61,444 bases of DNA from Cyanothece sp. BG0011 (GTDB lineage: Bacteria; Cyanobacteriota; Cyanobacteriia; Cyanobacteriales; Microcystaceae). The position numbers were made by a program, and so were the translations under genes. The notes below the pieces were generated by a model, which had not been told where the DNA came from, did not search any database, and worked only from the letters and a program-made list of their open reading frames with translations. The stretch is taken from contig NZ_PRLH01000094.1 in NCBI RefSeq assembly GCF_003013815.1, positions 1-61,444 of the forward strand, in the 5' to 3' direction. This document shows positions 34,391 through 43,751 of this stretch, in pieces (positions within the stretch are counted from its first letter, which is position 1; every line of letters starts with the position of its first letter).

Positions 34391-35251
34391 TTATTCTTCA
34401 GTTGCCGAGGGATAAACATCACGGGCAACTAAGACAGGTTTTTCTTGATATTCTGCCTCTATTTCTTGTTGTAAATCTAAATCCCAGGTCAGATCGTAGT
34501 CTCGCTCAAATTCACTGCTAATATAAGGACGCAATACCCCTGTTACCGTGACATAGCGGTCTTCTGGGTCATTTTGGTTAGCCAGTTGAGCGTTGGGTGT
34601 CGCACCCACCACTAATAGTTCACCATCGCTAAACCAACCTTCTTCACCTACGGTATAGGCACTCGAAGAATAAACCTCAGCTACTTCGGCTTCTACGGCA
34701 ACAACTCGATTGTAATAAGCCTCTGGGTTTTCTGCCAATTCTTCGGGATCGGGGGCTAAGGCTATGGACTCAGCAATGATCGCAGGTTGCTCTTCATACT
34801 CAGCATAGAGATTGGGATCTAACCCAATACCATAGTCTCTCTCAATATCGGCAATCACAAATTGCACAACTTCTCCGGTGACTTGTATGGGAACATCTTC
34901 TGCGTCGGAGAGACTCATCTGTGATCCAGTAGCATCAATGATTAAGATGTCTTCTCCCCCAAAAAACTCATTGGACTCTACCACATAACCACCATCGTCG
35001 ATCATTTCTTCGATTTCACTTCTAATGGTAACGGTTTGACCGACGAGTTGTTCGGCTTGTTCGCTAATGTCTTCGGTTGTAACATTATTAGATGAGGTGA
35101 TGTCAGGTTGAGTACATCCAGAAACTAGCAGTGCTGAAGAAGATAAGGCGATCGCCCCTAAACAAGCTAGGGTCTTCCTTGTCCACTGAAAACGACGAAA
35201 AGGATAATTTTGTTTATACATATAATTTTTCTCCTGTTTCATGGTTAACAT
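34391..35251 (-). CDS. Lipoprotein with two tandem beta-domain repeats
   Basis: 286 aa, or shorter if translation starts at an internal Met (residue 4 or 11). A signal sequence ends in the lipobox LLVSGC (Cys about residue 46), so the protein is probably lipid-anchored. The mature part contains two related copies (about 65-170 and 175-280): each has a V-rich start, a GGE/DGE-D/LLxV turn, a V(T/Q)VTG strand, a long xxDIERDYG/SEFERDYD helix, and YEEQPAIIAES/YQEKPVLVARD at the end. It looks like an OB-like internal duplication, strongly acidic. Function unknown. Confidence 0.75.
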   Translation of the reverse strand: MLTMKQEKNYMYKQNYPFRRFQWTRKTLACLGAIALSSSALLVSGCTQPDITSSNNVTTEDISEQAEQLVGQTVTIRSEIEEMIDDGGYVVESNEFFGGEDILIIDATGSQMSLSDAEDVPIQVTGEVVQFVIADIERDYGIGLDPNLYAEYEEQPAIIAESIALAPDPEELAENPEAYYNRVVAVEAEVAEVYSSSAYTVGEEGWFSDGELLVVGATPNAQLANQNDPEDRYVTVTGVLRPYISSEFERDYDLTWDLDLQQEIEAEYQEKPVLVARDVYPSATEE

Positions 35252-35543
35252 TACCTATATTTTTATTTTTCTAACTTTCAACTTAGTCATTTTTGGGCCA
35301 TATTATATCCATCTATAGAATTAGTTTTGTGATCAGCGCACAATAAACTTTAGACATAAATTTTCTTGTCCTGACCTCTTCTACTAAGCCTGAAATCCCC
35401 TAGAAACCCTAGGGAAGAGGCCAACTTTATCCAATACAATAACTGCGACTCCTCAGTCCTGTTTATGAACTAGATAGGTAGGAAAAGCAGGAAGTCTGAA
35501 GAGTAAAGATGACGCTACTACTAAGTAGGTAGGCACAATTAAA

Positions 35544-35640
35544 TGGATAAAACTTGTAGGGTGGGCAATGTCTCAAATCGTTTCTGGCTCAGGTTTGTAA
35601 GTTTTTTCTTAGCATTGCCCACCTTCCGTTTATTTATCCA
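35544..35640. repeat. Two-part inverted repeat sharing a 17-mer with the typA terminator
   Basis: TGGATAAA (35544-35551) pairs with TTTATCCA (35633-35640), and GTGGGCAATG (35561-35570) pairs with CATTGCCCAC (35613-35622), leaving a 42-nt centre. TTGTAGGGTGGGCAATG (35554-35570) is identical to 53345-53361, where the palindrome is compact. It looks like a miniature palindromic element. The rest of the 483-bp gap 35252-35734 holds no gene I can see. Confidence 0.55.
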
Positions 35641-35690
35641 CCTATATATCATAAGTGGATGTAATCTGAAAACTTTTTTTCACCGTTATC

Positions 35691-35724
35691 AGTGATCAGT
35701 GAATTATCTGGGTCACTGATCACT
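35691..35724. repeat. Perfect 12-bp inverted repeat after the gene at 35735
   Basis: AGTGATCAGTGA (35691-35702) and TCACTGATCACT (35713-35724) are exact complements around a 10-nt loop. It lies just past the stop of the minus-strand gene, so it may form the 3' end of its transcript, although a T-tract is absent in that direction. Confidence 0.6.
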
Positions 35725-35734
35725 CATGACTGGT

Positions 35735-36244
35735 TTAACTTTCTGTTTCTAGTACATTTAATAGTTTATCTTCTAGGGTTGTTAAAAAGGGACGATCAAT
35801 TTTTCCCAATTCTTCTAAAAACTTTTTAACTGAATTGTCTAATTTATTTTGAGAAATTTGGTTCAGGCGGTCGCTTATTTTTTTCATCTCTTGTTGTTGT
35901 TTTGATGAATAATAAACATCTTTTAAGTGTTCAATTTTAACTTGAATTCTTCCATCCCAAGTTTTGACGATGCAGGAAAAATTGAGAACTTCTTCAATAA
36001 TGCACCACTGACCACTTCTTCCTTTGAGATCGGGATTTCTTTTCATGACAATTTGGGCAACTTCTCCCACTCGCCAAGGGTTAGGTACGGGCCGACGTTC
36101 CCGAATTTCATCAACGACGCTTCTTTTTTGATTATTTTTGCTTCTGGTTTTGACTGTTTGATTGATACTCTTATTTTGATTTCTTTTCGGTTTTTGGGTC
36201 TTTAGTTGATCGAGAGAATTGATAGAGTTACTCATTCCTTGCAA
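35735..36244 (-). CDS. Hypothetical basic protein
   Basis: 169 aa; translation may start at Met4. The N-terminal 50 residues are Lys/Asn/Gln-rich and basic. The middle (about 55-110) reads VGEVAQIVMKRNPDLKGRSGQWCIIEEVLNFSCIV and resembles a small beta-barrel (SH3-like) domain found in other cyanobacterial proteins of unknown role. The C-terminus is helical. A -10-like TATAAT on the minus strand (36381-36376) lies about 130 nt upstream. Confidence 0.6.
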   Translation of the reverse strand: MQGMSNSINSLDQLKTQKPKRNQNKSINQTVKTRSKNNQKRSVVDEIRERRPVPNPWRVGEVAQIVMKRNPDLKGRSGQWCIIEEVLNFSCIVKTWDGRIQVKIEHLKDVYYSSKQQQEMKKISDRLNQISQNKLDNSVKKFLEELGKIDRPFLTTLEDKLLNVLETES

Positions 36245-36722
36245 TGTTTACAGGTTAATAATTTGGCACAAGATGACAAAAGAACTTATCTTTTCTTAAG
36301 TTCTTGGAGTTGCTTAAATGCTTTTAATCCGTTGACAGCACTTTTTGATTTTTTTAGGGTCTATCACTGTAACCTATTATAACATAAAAATCAAGGGGTT
36401 AACTTTGTAAAATTGAGGATAAAGTCGGGGTTATTTTCCCCAATTTTATCAATATTTAATAGGTAAAAGAAGCGAACCGATGATTGATAAATCCTTTGCA
36501 CAAGACTCAAGGATTCTGTGAATTGTTAAAAAAGCTGTGGAAAATAACCATGAAAATGTGGAAATATGTTAAAAATAGAGAAAATTTCTGAATGTAAACA
36601 TAAATAACCCGAAACTTTAAATAAAGTAAAAAATTGAAATAATCACTCGGATTAACTGTTCAAAAAGATAAAAATGTGACAGAATAACTTATAGAAATTG
36701 ATTATTAATTGTTCCTACTATT
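36245..36722. other. A+T-rich gene-free stretch
   Basis: The 478-bp divergent region between the hypothetical gene and mtnA. It holds a minus-strand promoter-like element (TATAAT at 36381-36376 with TTAACC upstream) and long A+T-rich segments. No ORF of convincing composition or RNA fold was noticed. Confidence 0.4.
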
Positions 36723-37781
36723 ATGAATACAATTTATCCTGTTGTTTGGTCTAATAATAAAGTGTTATTGATCGATCAAACCTCTTTACCCAGTCAATAC
36801 ACCCTAGTAGAAATTAGTCGCTATGAAGATATGGCAAAAGCGATTAAAACCATGATTGTTCGCGGTGCGCCTGCCATTGGGGTAGCAGCAGCCTATGGAA
36901 TGTATTTAGGGGCAAAAGATATTCAAACAAAAGAGAGAGAAATCTTCTTAAAAGAATTAGACAAGGTAGCCGAAATATTACGTCAAACTCGTCCCACTGC
37001 AGTGAATCTTTTTTGGGCAATTTCTCGAATGCTAAAAACCGCTTATGAAACCATTGGGACAGTAGAAGAAATCAAACAAATTTTACTAAAAACGGCTCAA
37101 AAGATCCAAGAAGAAGACTTAAAAACTTGTCAAGCGATCGGTGAAAATAGTTTACCCATATTACCCAAACAACCAGCAAAATTAACAATACTAACCCATT
37201 GTAACGCCGGGGCATTAGCGACAGCCGGTTATGGTACTGCATTGGGGGTAATTCGTTCGGTTTGGGCGGCTAACCGCTTAAATAGGGTTTTTGCTGATGA
37301 AACAAGACCCCGTTTACAAGGGGCAAAATTAACGGCTTGGGAATGTGTTCAAGAAAAAATTCCGGTGACTGTTATTAGTGATAATATGGCAGCCCATTGT
37401 ATGCAAAAAGGACTCATTGATATGGTGGTAGTCGGGGCTGATAGAATTGCTTCCAATGGAGATGCTGCCAATAAAATCGGCACTTATGGACTCGCGGTTA
37501 TCGCCAAAATGCACCATGTCCCTTTTTATGTAGCAGCTCCCCTTTCTACGGTAGATTTTAGTTTAGAAACCGGTGATTTAATTCCCATCGAAGAAAGAGA
37601 TCCCTCCGAACTTTATCAAATTGGCAATACAGTGATTTATCCCGATGGAGTAGATTATTATAATCCGGCATTTGATGTTACCCCTGCTCATTTAATTACA
37701 GGGATTATTACTGAACAAAAAACAGTTAAACCAGAAGAACTGATTACTTTAAAATCAGAGTTCTCCTATCAATCAAGTTGA
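36723..37781 (+). CDS. mtnA: Methylthioribose-1-phosphate isomerase
   Basis: A 352-aa protein. It isomerises 5-methylthioribose-1-phosphate to the ribulose form in methionine salvage. [36 protein letters not shown] (with the catalytic Cys) and [19 protein letters not shown] (catalytic Asp) are diagnostic and distinguish it from eIF2B-like proteins. No other mtn genes lie within the window. Confidence 0.95.
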   Translation: MNTIYPVVWSNNKVLLIDQTSLPSQYTLVEISRYEDMAKAIKTMIVRGAPAIGVAAAYGMYLGAKDIQTKEREIFLKELDKVAEILRQTRPTAVNLFWAISRMLKTAYETIGTVEEIKQILLKTAQKIQEEDLKTCQAIGENSLPILPKQPAKLTILTHCNAGALATAGYGTALGVIRSVWAANRLNRVFADETRPRLQGAKLTAWECVQEKIPVTVISDNMAAHCMQKGLIDMVVVGADRIASNGDAANKIGTYGLAVIAKMHHVPFYVAAPLSTVDFSLETGDLIPIEERDPSELYQIGNTVIYPDGVDYYNPAFDVTPAHLITGIITEQKTVKPEELITLKSEFSYQSS

Positions 37782-37808
37782 TTGTTTCTGACAATTTAAT
37801 AGAGCAAA

Positions 37809-38051
37809 TTAGGGTTGTTCGACCAATCGATCCCGATTTCCTTTAACTCTTTCCTCCATATCCTCCACTTGAGCATCTCGTTGCTTACTGGGTTTCTCAA
37901 AGTCAGTGTCTGGGGTAAAACTGAGGAAAATTTTATTAACCTGGGTACGAGTATTTTTGCTCACCGTGCTTAAGGGTTTGGGTAAAAAGCTATCCCCAGC
38001 CGCGACAAAAATTAACCCTAATACTAATATGATCGATCCTAATGGTTTCAT
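37809..38051 (-). CDS. Small hypothetical exported/membrane protein
   Basis: 80 aa from ATG 38051 (a start 18 nt further up is possible). A hydrophobic N-terminus (LGSIILVLGLIFVAAGDSFLP) works as a signal peptide or anchor, followed by a basic then acidic, coiled C-terminal region. No family recognised. It is downstream of, and convergent with, mtnA. Confidence 0.55.
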   Translation of the reverse strand: MKPLGSIILVLGLIFVAAGDSFLPKPLSTVSKNTRTQVNKIFLSFTPDTDFEKPSKQRDAQVEDMEERVKGNRDRLVEQP

Positions 38052-38140
38052 AATTTCTACTTCAGGCAATGCAAATCTGATAAGATTAGTATTCCCTAAA
38101 CTCTGTTAGAACAAAACACGCCTCACACCGAAAAACAAGG

Positions 38141-38869
38141 TTAACGACGAACATTCAACCCACGACGATAAGAGAAATTTTGCCGGTTAGCGATGAGAGA
38201 TAGATCGGAATTTAGGGTTAAGGTGAGATCACGGTTAGGATCAATAACCACTTCTTGATGCTCTCCACCGCCAATAATTTGACCTTCCGGTAAACCCCAT
38301 CCTAATAGGGTTCCTAAAGCGGCCCCTCCTAACACTTCTAACGCATCAATGCGGCGATCGCCTGTGGTTCCTGCGATAATGGTGGCAGCCCCGGCACCGG
38401 AAAAGGTTCCCGATAAAATATTACCAACGGTTGCCCCATTGTTGACGGTTTCTGTCCTAGAAATGACCTGAGATGTGGCATTAAGGGGTATCCATTGATT
38501 ATTAATAATCATCTCCCGTGCCACAAACCGCGTTCCTTGTTCGGTGGGTTCGAGTTGCCCCATAATTCTCGTACCGGCCGGAATTAAAAGACTACCATTA
38601 CTATCCCGAAGGTTAGCAGACACTTGTAATTCTAGGGGTAAATATTCTCCTTGATTAACACGAATTTGTTGTGATTGAGTATAGGTAACAGGAATTAATG
38701 TTCCTTGGGGAATACTAACCCGATAATTGTCTGTTGCAGTGGGGTTAGAGGTGGGAAAAGGTTGAGCGGAAACGGCGGTTAAGGGTAATAAAGATGTAGA
38801 GGCGGTAATCGCAACTAAGAACGCGCTGAGTGTAGAAAACCCTGATTTTTTAAGACTAAGTTTTAACAT
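38141..38869 (-). CDS. Exported protein with TrbI/VirB10-like beta domain
   Basis: 242 aa with a signal peptide ending near VSAQ (about residue 36). The mature part begins YRVSIPQGTLIPVTYTQSQQIRV and continues with LLIPAGTRIMGQLEP, reminiscent of the beta-barrel of TrbI/VirB10 conjugation proteins. It then has a Gly-rich hydrophobic stretch (about 145-190) resembling a glycine-zipper segment. No conjugation genes are near, so a cell-envelope role is more likely. Moderately sure of export, unsure of family. Confidence 0.6.
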   Translation of the reverse strand: MLKLSLKKSGFSTLSAFLVAITASTSLLPLTAVSAQPFPTSNPTATDNYRVSIPQGTLIPVTYTQSQQIRVNQGEYLPLELQVSANLRDSNGSLLIPAGTRIMGQLEPTEQGTRFVAREMIINNQWIPLNATSQVISRTETVNNGATVGNILSGTFSGAGAATIIAGTTGDRRIDALEVLGGAALGTLLGWGLPEGQIIGGGEHQEVVIDPNRDLTLTLNSDLSLIANRQNFSYRRGLNVRR

Positions 38870-39005
38870 TTTTTGTTCCCTCCTTTGCTTTAGAGGTTAG
38901 GTGTTATCCCCCTCTATTTTCAGCATAATTCTTTCATCAAGGGATGTCAGTCCCAACCATAAGGGAATGTTTCGGTTGTTTCATAGAAAAAAGTGGAAAT
39001 TAAGG

Positions 39006-40517
39006 TTAACTAAAATAGTTAACTAATGCTTCTGTTAATCCATCTAAGGTATATTCCTGGGCTTCTATATCCACTCTTTCTAATAAGTCATAACAAGTTT
39101 TTGACGTTTGTGGTCCGATGGAGGCTAGGCAAACTTGCTCTAAAAGAGATAGAATGTCTGATTTGCTCTGAGTTTTTAAGGCTTTCTCCACTAAAGTATA
39201 AAAGTTTTTAACGGTTTTAGAACTGGTAAAGGTAATAATATTAACTTGTTTATTTTTTAAGGCTTCCCAGGCTTGAGGATTGATGGTTTCAGGGCATCCT
39301 GACTGATAAGCCGGAACTTCAACAATATTGGCTTCTTGTTTTTGTAATTCTTTGACTAATATTTCCCTTCCCCCTGTTTCTACACGGGGAAATAAGATTT
39401 TTTGATGACTTAAACTTTCAGGAAAAGAATCAATTAATGAATCGGCAATAAAATTAGGGGGAATAAAATCAGGAGTGAGATGATATTGCTTTAAATAAGA
39501 CGCTGTTTTTTTACCCACTACCGCAATTTTAATGTTACTTAAAACACGAAGATCATGACCTAATGCTTCTAACCGTTGAAAGAAAAATTTAACCCCGTTG
39601 GCTGAGGTTAAAATTAACCAATCAAAAGAAGATAATCCTTCAATGGCTAAGTCTAATTCTTCCCAACAAGAAGGCGGAGAAATTTCTAAGGTTGGCATTT
39701 CTAGCGTGTTGGCACCCTGTTGTTGCAAGAGATGACTAAACTGACTTGATTGTTCTTTTGCACGGGTAATTAATACTGTTTTATGAGCTAAAGGAAGGCT
39801 AATAGATGAAGACATAGAGCGTAAATTAACGACATTTCCGATAATAATAATAGCTGGAGATAAGGATAATCCTGATACTTGTTCTATTATAGTCTTTAAT
39901 GTAGCGATCCAAACTTTTTCTTGCTCAGTTCCACTATTTTGAATAATGGCGATGGGTTCATGGGGAGATTTCCCGTTACTGATTAAATGAGCAACAATTT
40001 TATTAAGGTTTCTGGTTCCCATTAATATTACTAATGTATCAATTTTAGCTAAAGCCGACCAATTTAATAAGTCAGGTTGATGGCCGGTTAAAACTGTGAA
40101 ACATCGACCTACTTCTTTATCAGTTAAGGGAATTCCTGTTAATAAAGGTGCAGCTAAAGCGGATGAAATACCGGGGACTAATTCATAAGAACAATTGGCT
40201 TCATTTAAGGCTTTAATTTCTTCATTAACCCGTCCAAAAATTAAAGGATCACCACTTTTTAAACGAATGACTTGTTTTCCTAGTAAACAGTAATTGATGA
40301 GTAAACGATTAATTTGATTTTGTTGGGTACTGGGTTGACCTGCTCGTTTACCAACATTAATTTTTAAGCAAGTTTCAGGTACTAAATGCAGTAATTTTTC
40401 ATCCACTAAAGCATCATAGATTAAGACCTCAGATTGAGCAATGAGATGATAGGCTCTCAAGGTTAAATAATTAATATTTCCGACTCCTGAACCTACTAAA
40501 TAAACTTTACCACTCAT
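39006..40517 (-). CDS. cobA-hemD: Fused uroporphyrinogen-III C-methyltransferase / uroporphyrinogen-III synthase
   Basis: A 503-aa protein. Residues 1-240 are the SAM-dependent methylase (VYLVGSGVGNINYLTLRA at the N-terminus, RLKSGDPLIFGR at about 81-92), which makes precorrin-2 for siroheme and cobalamin. Residues 245-503 are a HemD domain (VLITRAKEQSSQFSHLL; LTSANGVKFF; FTSSKTVKNF). The methylase glycine loop reads GSGVGN instead of the usual GxGPGD, a mild deviation. A separate HemD protein is encoded at 14647-15492. Confidence 0.92.
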   Translation of the reverse strand: MSGKVYLVGSGVGNINYLTLRAYHLIAQSEVLIYDALVDEKLLHLVPETCLKINVGKRAGQPSTQQNQINRLLINYCLLGKQVIRLKSGDPLIFGRVNEEIKALNEANCSYELVPGISSALAAPLLTGIPLTDKEVGRCFTVLTGHQPDLLNWSALAKIDTLVILMGTRNLNKIVAHLISNGKSPHEPIAIIQNSGTEQEKVWIATLKTIIEQVSGLSLSPAIIIIGNVVNLRSMSSSISLPLAHKTVLITRAKEQSSQFSHLLQQQGANTLEMPTLEISPPSCWEELDLAIEGLSSFDWLILTSANGVKFFFQRLEALGHDLRVLSNIKIAVVGKKTASYLKQYHLTPDFIPPNFIADSLIDSFPESLSHQKILFPRVETGGREILVKELQKQEANIVEVPAYQSGCPETINPQAWEALKNKQVNIITFTSSKTVKNFYTLVEKALKTQSKSDILSLLEQVCLASIGPQTSKTCYDLLERVDIEAQEYTLDGLTEALVNYFS

Positions 40518-40530
40518 CTATTTATTATCC

Positions 40531-41958
40531 TTATAAAACACTAGAAAGTAGTTGATAAATTAATTTAAATAATGATGTAACTGCTATTAAACCGGCTCCT
40601 GCCACTAATCCTGCTATGAGTAAAAACGAAACCGAATTAAATCCTAAAAAGCCTAGAAATAAAGTAACTATTAATGAAACTACTGTTATTATTCCAATGA
40701 TTAATAAATCTTTTTTATCAAGAATTTGACGATATTGAAGATAAAGTAAACCGCCCATAATCATACATCCAATGATAATTCCAGGAACAGCCAGGAAGTT
40801 TTTTAAACCTAAAATAAGGATGGCTCCTTCAAACCCGGTAAACCCTGAATAAATTAATAGATCAACACTAGAAAAAGTCTTGGTTGCACGAGGAGAAATA
40901 GGAGACGGAGACGGTTGAGGAGGGGGAGAAGGAACCGAAGGTTTAGAGGGATTAGAAGGGCGTTGAATTGATGTTTTTGTCCCCGAAGAAATTCCTTGAG
41001 ATTGAGATGAATGTAACGCTTGTAAAACCTCAGACGCACTTTGATAACGTTCCCTCGGACTGGGTAATAATAATCGATCCAATATATTAGCTAATCCATC
41101 ACTAAGATTGGTAACATGAGTTCTCCAATTCCAACAATTATTATAAGAATCATATAACTCTTCTGGGGATTTTCCTGTTAATAAATTTAAACAAGTAGTC
41201 GCCAAAGCATATAAATCCGTAGCCGGATAAACCGCCGATCCCTGCATTTGTTCAGGGGGAGCAAACCCCATAGAATAAATTCCCGTTGAGCGTTTTTGAG
41301 GATTCCCCGCAGTTGCCGTAACTTGTTTAACAGCACCAAAATCTAATAAATATAAACGACCTTGTTTGTCTCGCATAATATTAGAGGGTTTAATATCGCG
41401 GTGAATACAATTATTATCGTGAATAAACTGTAAAACCAATAAAATTTCGTGAAGCACTTCTATGATTTCACTTTCTTTGAAAATGCCTTTTCTTTTTAAT
41501 TCGGTTTCTAAATCTTCCCCATCAATGAGTTCTTGTACTAAGTAAAAAAACTGTTCTTCTTCTTTGGTGATCTGATTAGAAACCACCAAAGGAAAAAAAG
41601 CATAAAGTTGGGGAATTTGAGGATGTTTACTACCTAAATCTTCTAAAATAACCGCCTCTCGTTCAAATAAATCTTGAGCGATCGCTAATGCTTGAGCATT
41701 TAAGTTTCCTTCCGGTTGAAACTGTTTCACCACACATAAACGCATGGTAGGAGTAAAGCGATCTTGCGCTAAAAAAGCAGCTCCAAACCCCCCTTTTCCC
41801 AACAACTTAGACGGTAAATAACGGCCGGCTAGAATCAGAGGCATTCCGCAACTGGTACAGTATTTTTGTTGAACCGTTTTTAATTTTGAGGGATCATCAA
41901 GATCAGAAAAATTGTTGTGAGGATGAGAACATCCCGGACGAGTACAAAGAATTTCCAT
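40531..41958 (-). CDS. Membrane-anchored Ser/Thr protein kinase with Cys-rich N-terminus
   Basis: A 475-aa protein. N-terminal Cys5, Cys10, Cys34 and Cys37 form a probable zinc or redox-sensitive motif. The kinase domain (about 47-320) has the glycine loop GKGGFGAAF, VVKQF (Lys), HRDIKPSNIM, DFGAVKQV and FAPPEQM. A Pro/Ser-rich linker and three or four membrane helices follow (about 365-470). This layout matches cyanobacterial Spk kinases with N-terminal Cys motifs. It lies 13 nt upstream of cobA-hemD; the substrate is unknown. Confidence 0.9.
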   Translation of the reverse strand: MEILCTRPGCSHPHNNFSDLDDPSKLKTVQQKYCTSCGMPLILAGRYLPSKLLGKGGFGAAFLAQDRFTPTMRLCVVKQFQPEGNLNAQALAIAQDLFEREAVILEDLGSKHPQIPQLYAFFPLVVSNQITKEEEQFFYLVQELIDGEDLETELKRKGIFKESEIIEVLHEILLVLQFIHDNNCIHRDIKPSNIMRDKQGRLYLLDFGAVKQVTATAGNPQKRSTGIYSMGFAPPEQMQGSAVYPATDLYALATTCLNLLTGKSPEELYDSYNNCWNWRTHVTNLSDGLANILDRLLLPSPRERYQSASEVLQALHSSQSQGISSGTKTSIQRPSNPSKPSVPSPPPQPSPSPISPRATKTFSSVDLLIYSGFTGFEGAILILGLKNFLAVPGIIIGCMIMGGLLYLQYRQILDKKDLLIIGIITVVSLIVTLFLGFLGFNSVSFLLIAGLVAGAGLIAVTSLFKLIYQLLSSVL

Positions 41959-42023
41959 GTTAAATGGATAGGGTGAGTATTTTCTGTGCTTTTATTGTAA
42001 GCAACGGATTAAATTTGGACAAT

Positions 42024-42416
42024 TTATTGAAGACTACGACGATATTGGGCCCCAGAGGTACAGGTTTCTCGTATTTCTACCATACACAATCCTGGTAGTT
42101 GGGCTGCTTCTAATTTTTCAAAGATCCATTGGGCGATCGCTTCACTGGTCGGACTTTCTAACCCTGTGGTTTCATTTAAGTAGTAATGATCTAAGAAATT
42201 TTCCACCAACGGGTCAAGATAAGCACTAATCTCGCCAAAATCCATCACCATTCCCTGCTGTGGCCCGGTTTCGTGGAGGCGATCGCGACTAACATAAACC
42301 CGTCCCACCCAACTATGACCATGAAGACGACAACACTTCCCCTGATGATGGGGGAGTCGGTGGGCTGCTTCAAAGCGAAACTCTTTATAAATCGTCCATT
42401 GATGGGGTGGGTTCAT
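42024..42416 (-). CDS. queD: 6-carboxytetrahydropterin synthase (QueD/PTPS family)
   Basis: A 130-aa protein. FRFEAAHRLPHHQGKCCRLHGHSW supplies the zinc-binding His residues and the catalytic Cys region; later ESPTSEAIAQWIFEKL and VEIRETCTSGAQYR (active-site Glu) complete the fold. It makes 6-carboxytetrahydropterin from dihydroneopterin triphosphate for queuosine/7-deazaguanine synthesis. A separate role in cyanobacterial pterin glycosides is possible. Confidence 0.9.
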   Translation of the reverse strand: MNPPHQWTIYKEFRFEAAHRLPHHQGKCCRLHGHSWVGRVYVSRDRLHETGPQQGMVMDFGEISAYLDPLVENFLDHYYLNETTGLESPTSEAIAQWIFEKLEAAQLPGLCMVEIRETCTSGAQYRRSLQ

Positions 42417-42452
42417 GGTTCAATCCCAGACAACTTGGTATCTTCTTTAATT

Positions 42453-42824
42453 TTATACATTGGAACGTCGTTGTCGCTCTTTTAGCTCTTGTTCGGTTTC
42501 TAATTCTTGTGTCAAAAAATAGTTCAAAAACGTCCGAATCACCGCAATGGCCGCCAATTTTCCCAATGCTTGAAACGAAGGAGCAATAGTGGTGCTTAAC
42601 ACATCTGAACCCAGTTGAAATTCTAGGGCCAATGCTAACCAGGAACCAAAACGCAGACGAACTTCTAAAAAGGGAAAAGAGCGAAAGCGAAAATTAATGA
42701 TCACGCAACGGATACCTGCTAATAATCCACAGACGATACATAATACTGATACAGACTCTAACATGAGGCGAAACAGTGTCACCCAATGTTGCAACGCTGC
42801 TTCTATCTGCTCAAACCATTCCAT
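42453..42824 (-). CDS. DUF1622 membrane protein
   Basis: A 123-aa protein with three hydrophobic segments (about 16-40, 62-78, 84-100), including SVLCIVCGLLAGIRCV and FRSFPFLEVRLRFGSWLALALEFQLGSDVL, the DUF1622 pattern. Function is not established. It overlaps nothing and is followed by queD 36 nt on. Confidence 0.8.
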   Translation of the reverse strand: MEWFEQIEAALQHWVTLFRLMLESVSVLCIVCGLLAGIRCVIINFRFRSFPFLEVRLRFGSWLALALEFQLGSDVLSTTIAPSFQALGKLAAIAVIRTFLNYFLTQELETEQELKERQRRSNV

Positions 42825-43025
42825 AATAACCCTGAATAATTGTTATCAAACCGTAATCTTGTTTATTTTTTATAACTGATTTTTGTTTTTTTTGCTGATC
42901 AGTCCGTACAACTACTAAAACTTAAGTAAAAAACCCTGGTGATTTCCCCATAACCACAGAGGAAAGCCCTATATTATCTTCCTACAATAAAATTATCTTT
43001 GATAATAAATTGAGGTTTATATAAG

Positions 43026-43751
43026 ATGGTTTTCACCTCAAGTGATAGCAAACAAGAAACGAAACAATTACTAACAGAATTTGAGCATCCTTTAAAACAG
43101 AAATATCCGAAAAGACATCATCATTATGGTTTAGAAGATTTTTTCTCTTTTCAGACAGAAACCGGAACAATTGTTGATTGGAATGAATCTCGTAATATTC
43201 TCACTAGCGAAGATTTTATTTTAGGCTTAATTGAAGGACTAGAAGAAGAAATTGGTAGTGCTGCAGGGGTTGTTACTTATAATATCGGTAAAGAATGGGG
43301 GAAACGAGACGCAGACTTTTTTAAACAATGGCTTTACTCTGAATATGAGTATGAGAAACCCCTTAACCAAATGAACTTAAACTATGTTTTAGAAGCTTGG
43401 TGGTGGCCCTTTACTGCACAAGGTTGGGGTAACTGGGAAGTTGATATGAGTGAGCAGAAAAATGGCTTTATGTTTGTCAATATTTTTGATTCTGCTGTGG
43501 CTCGAACCTTAGGAGATGTGGGTAAACCGGTTTGTCATATTTATGCTGGTTTATTAGCGGGATTTTTTAGCAATTTAGTCAACAAAGATTTGAATAGCAT
43601 TGAGATCCAATGTTATGCCATGGGGGAAACTTATTGTAAGTTTTTAATAGGCAAAAAAGACCGTATTGATGCAGCAACTTTCTGGTTAAATGAAGGAGCC
43701 TTAGCTAAGGATATTGAAAAGCGTTTACACCACGGGGAGTATCTTAAATGA
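43026..43751 (+). CDS. V4R-domain protein (Slr0144-like), first gene of PAP-type operon
   Basis: A 241-aa protein with a C-terminal V4R (4-vinyl-reductase-like) domain: VGKPVCHIYAGLLAGFFSNL and CYAMGETYCKFLIG, keeping the CxxxGxxxCxFxIG pattern. V4R domains bind small hydrophobic ligands, possibly tetrapyrroles. Gene order after it matches Synechocystis slr0144-slr0151, the operon described as aiding photosystem II assembly. Its stop overlaps the next start (ATGA). The upstream 42940-43010 stretch has TATATT- and TACAAT-like promoter elements. Confidence 0.85.
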   Translation: MVFTSSDSKQETKQLLTEFEHPLKQKYPKRHHHYGLEDFFSFQTETGTIVDWNESRNILTSEDFILGLIEGLEEEIGSAAGVVTYNIGKEWGKRDADFFKQWLYSEYEYEKPLNQMNLNYVLEAWWWPFTAQGWGNWEVDMSEQKNGFMFVNIFDSAVARTLGDVGKPVCHIYAGLLAGFFSNLVNKDLNSIEIQCYAMGETYCKFLIGKKDRIDAATFWLNEGALAKDIEKRLHHGEYLK

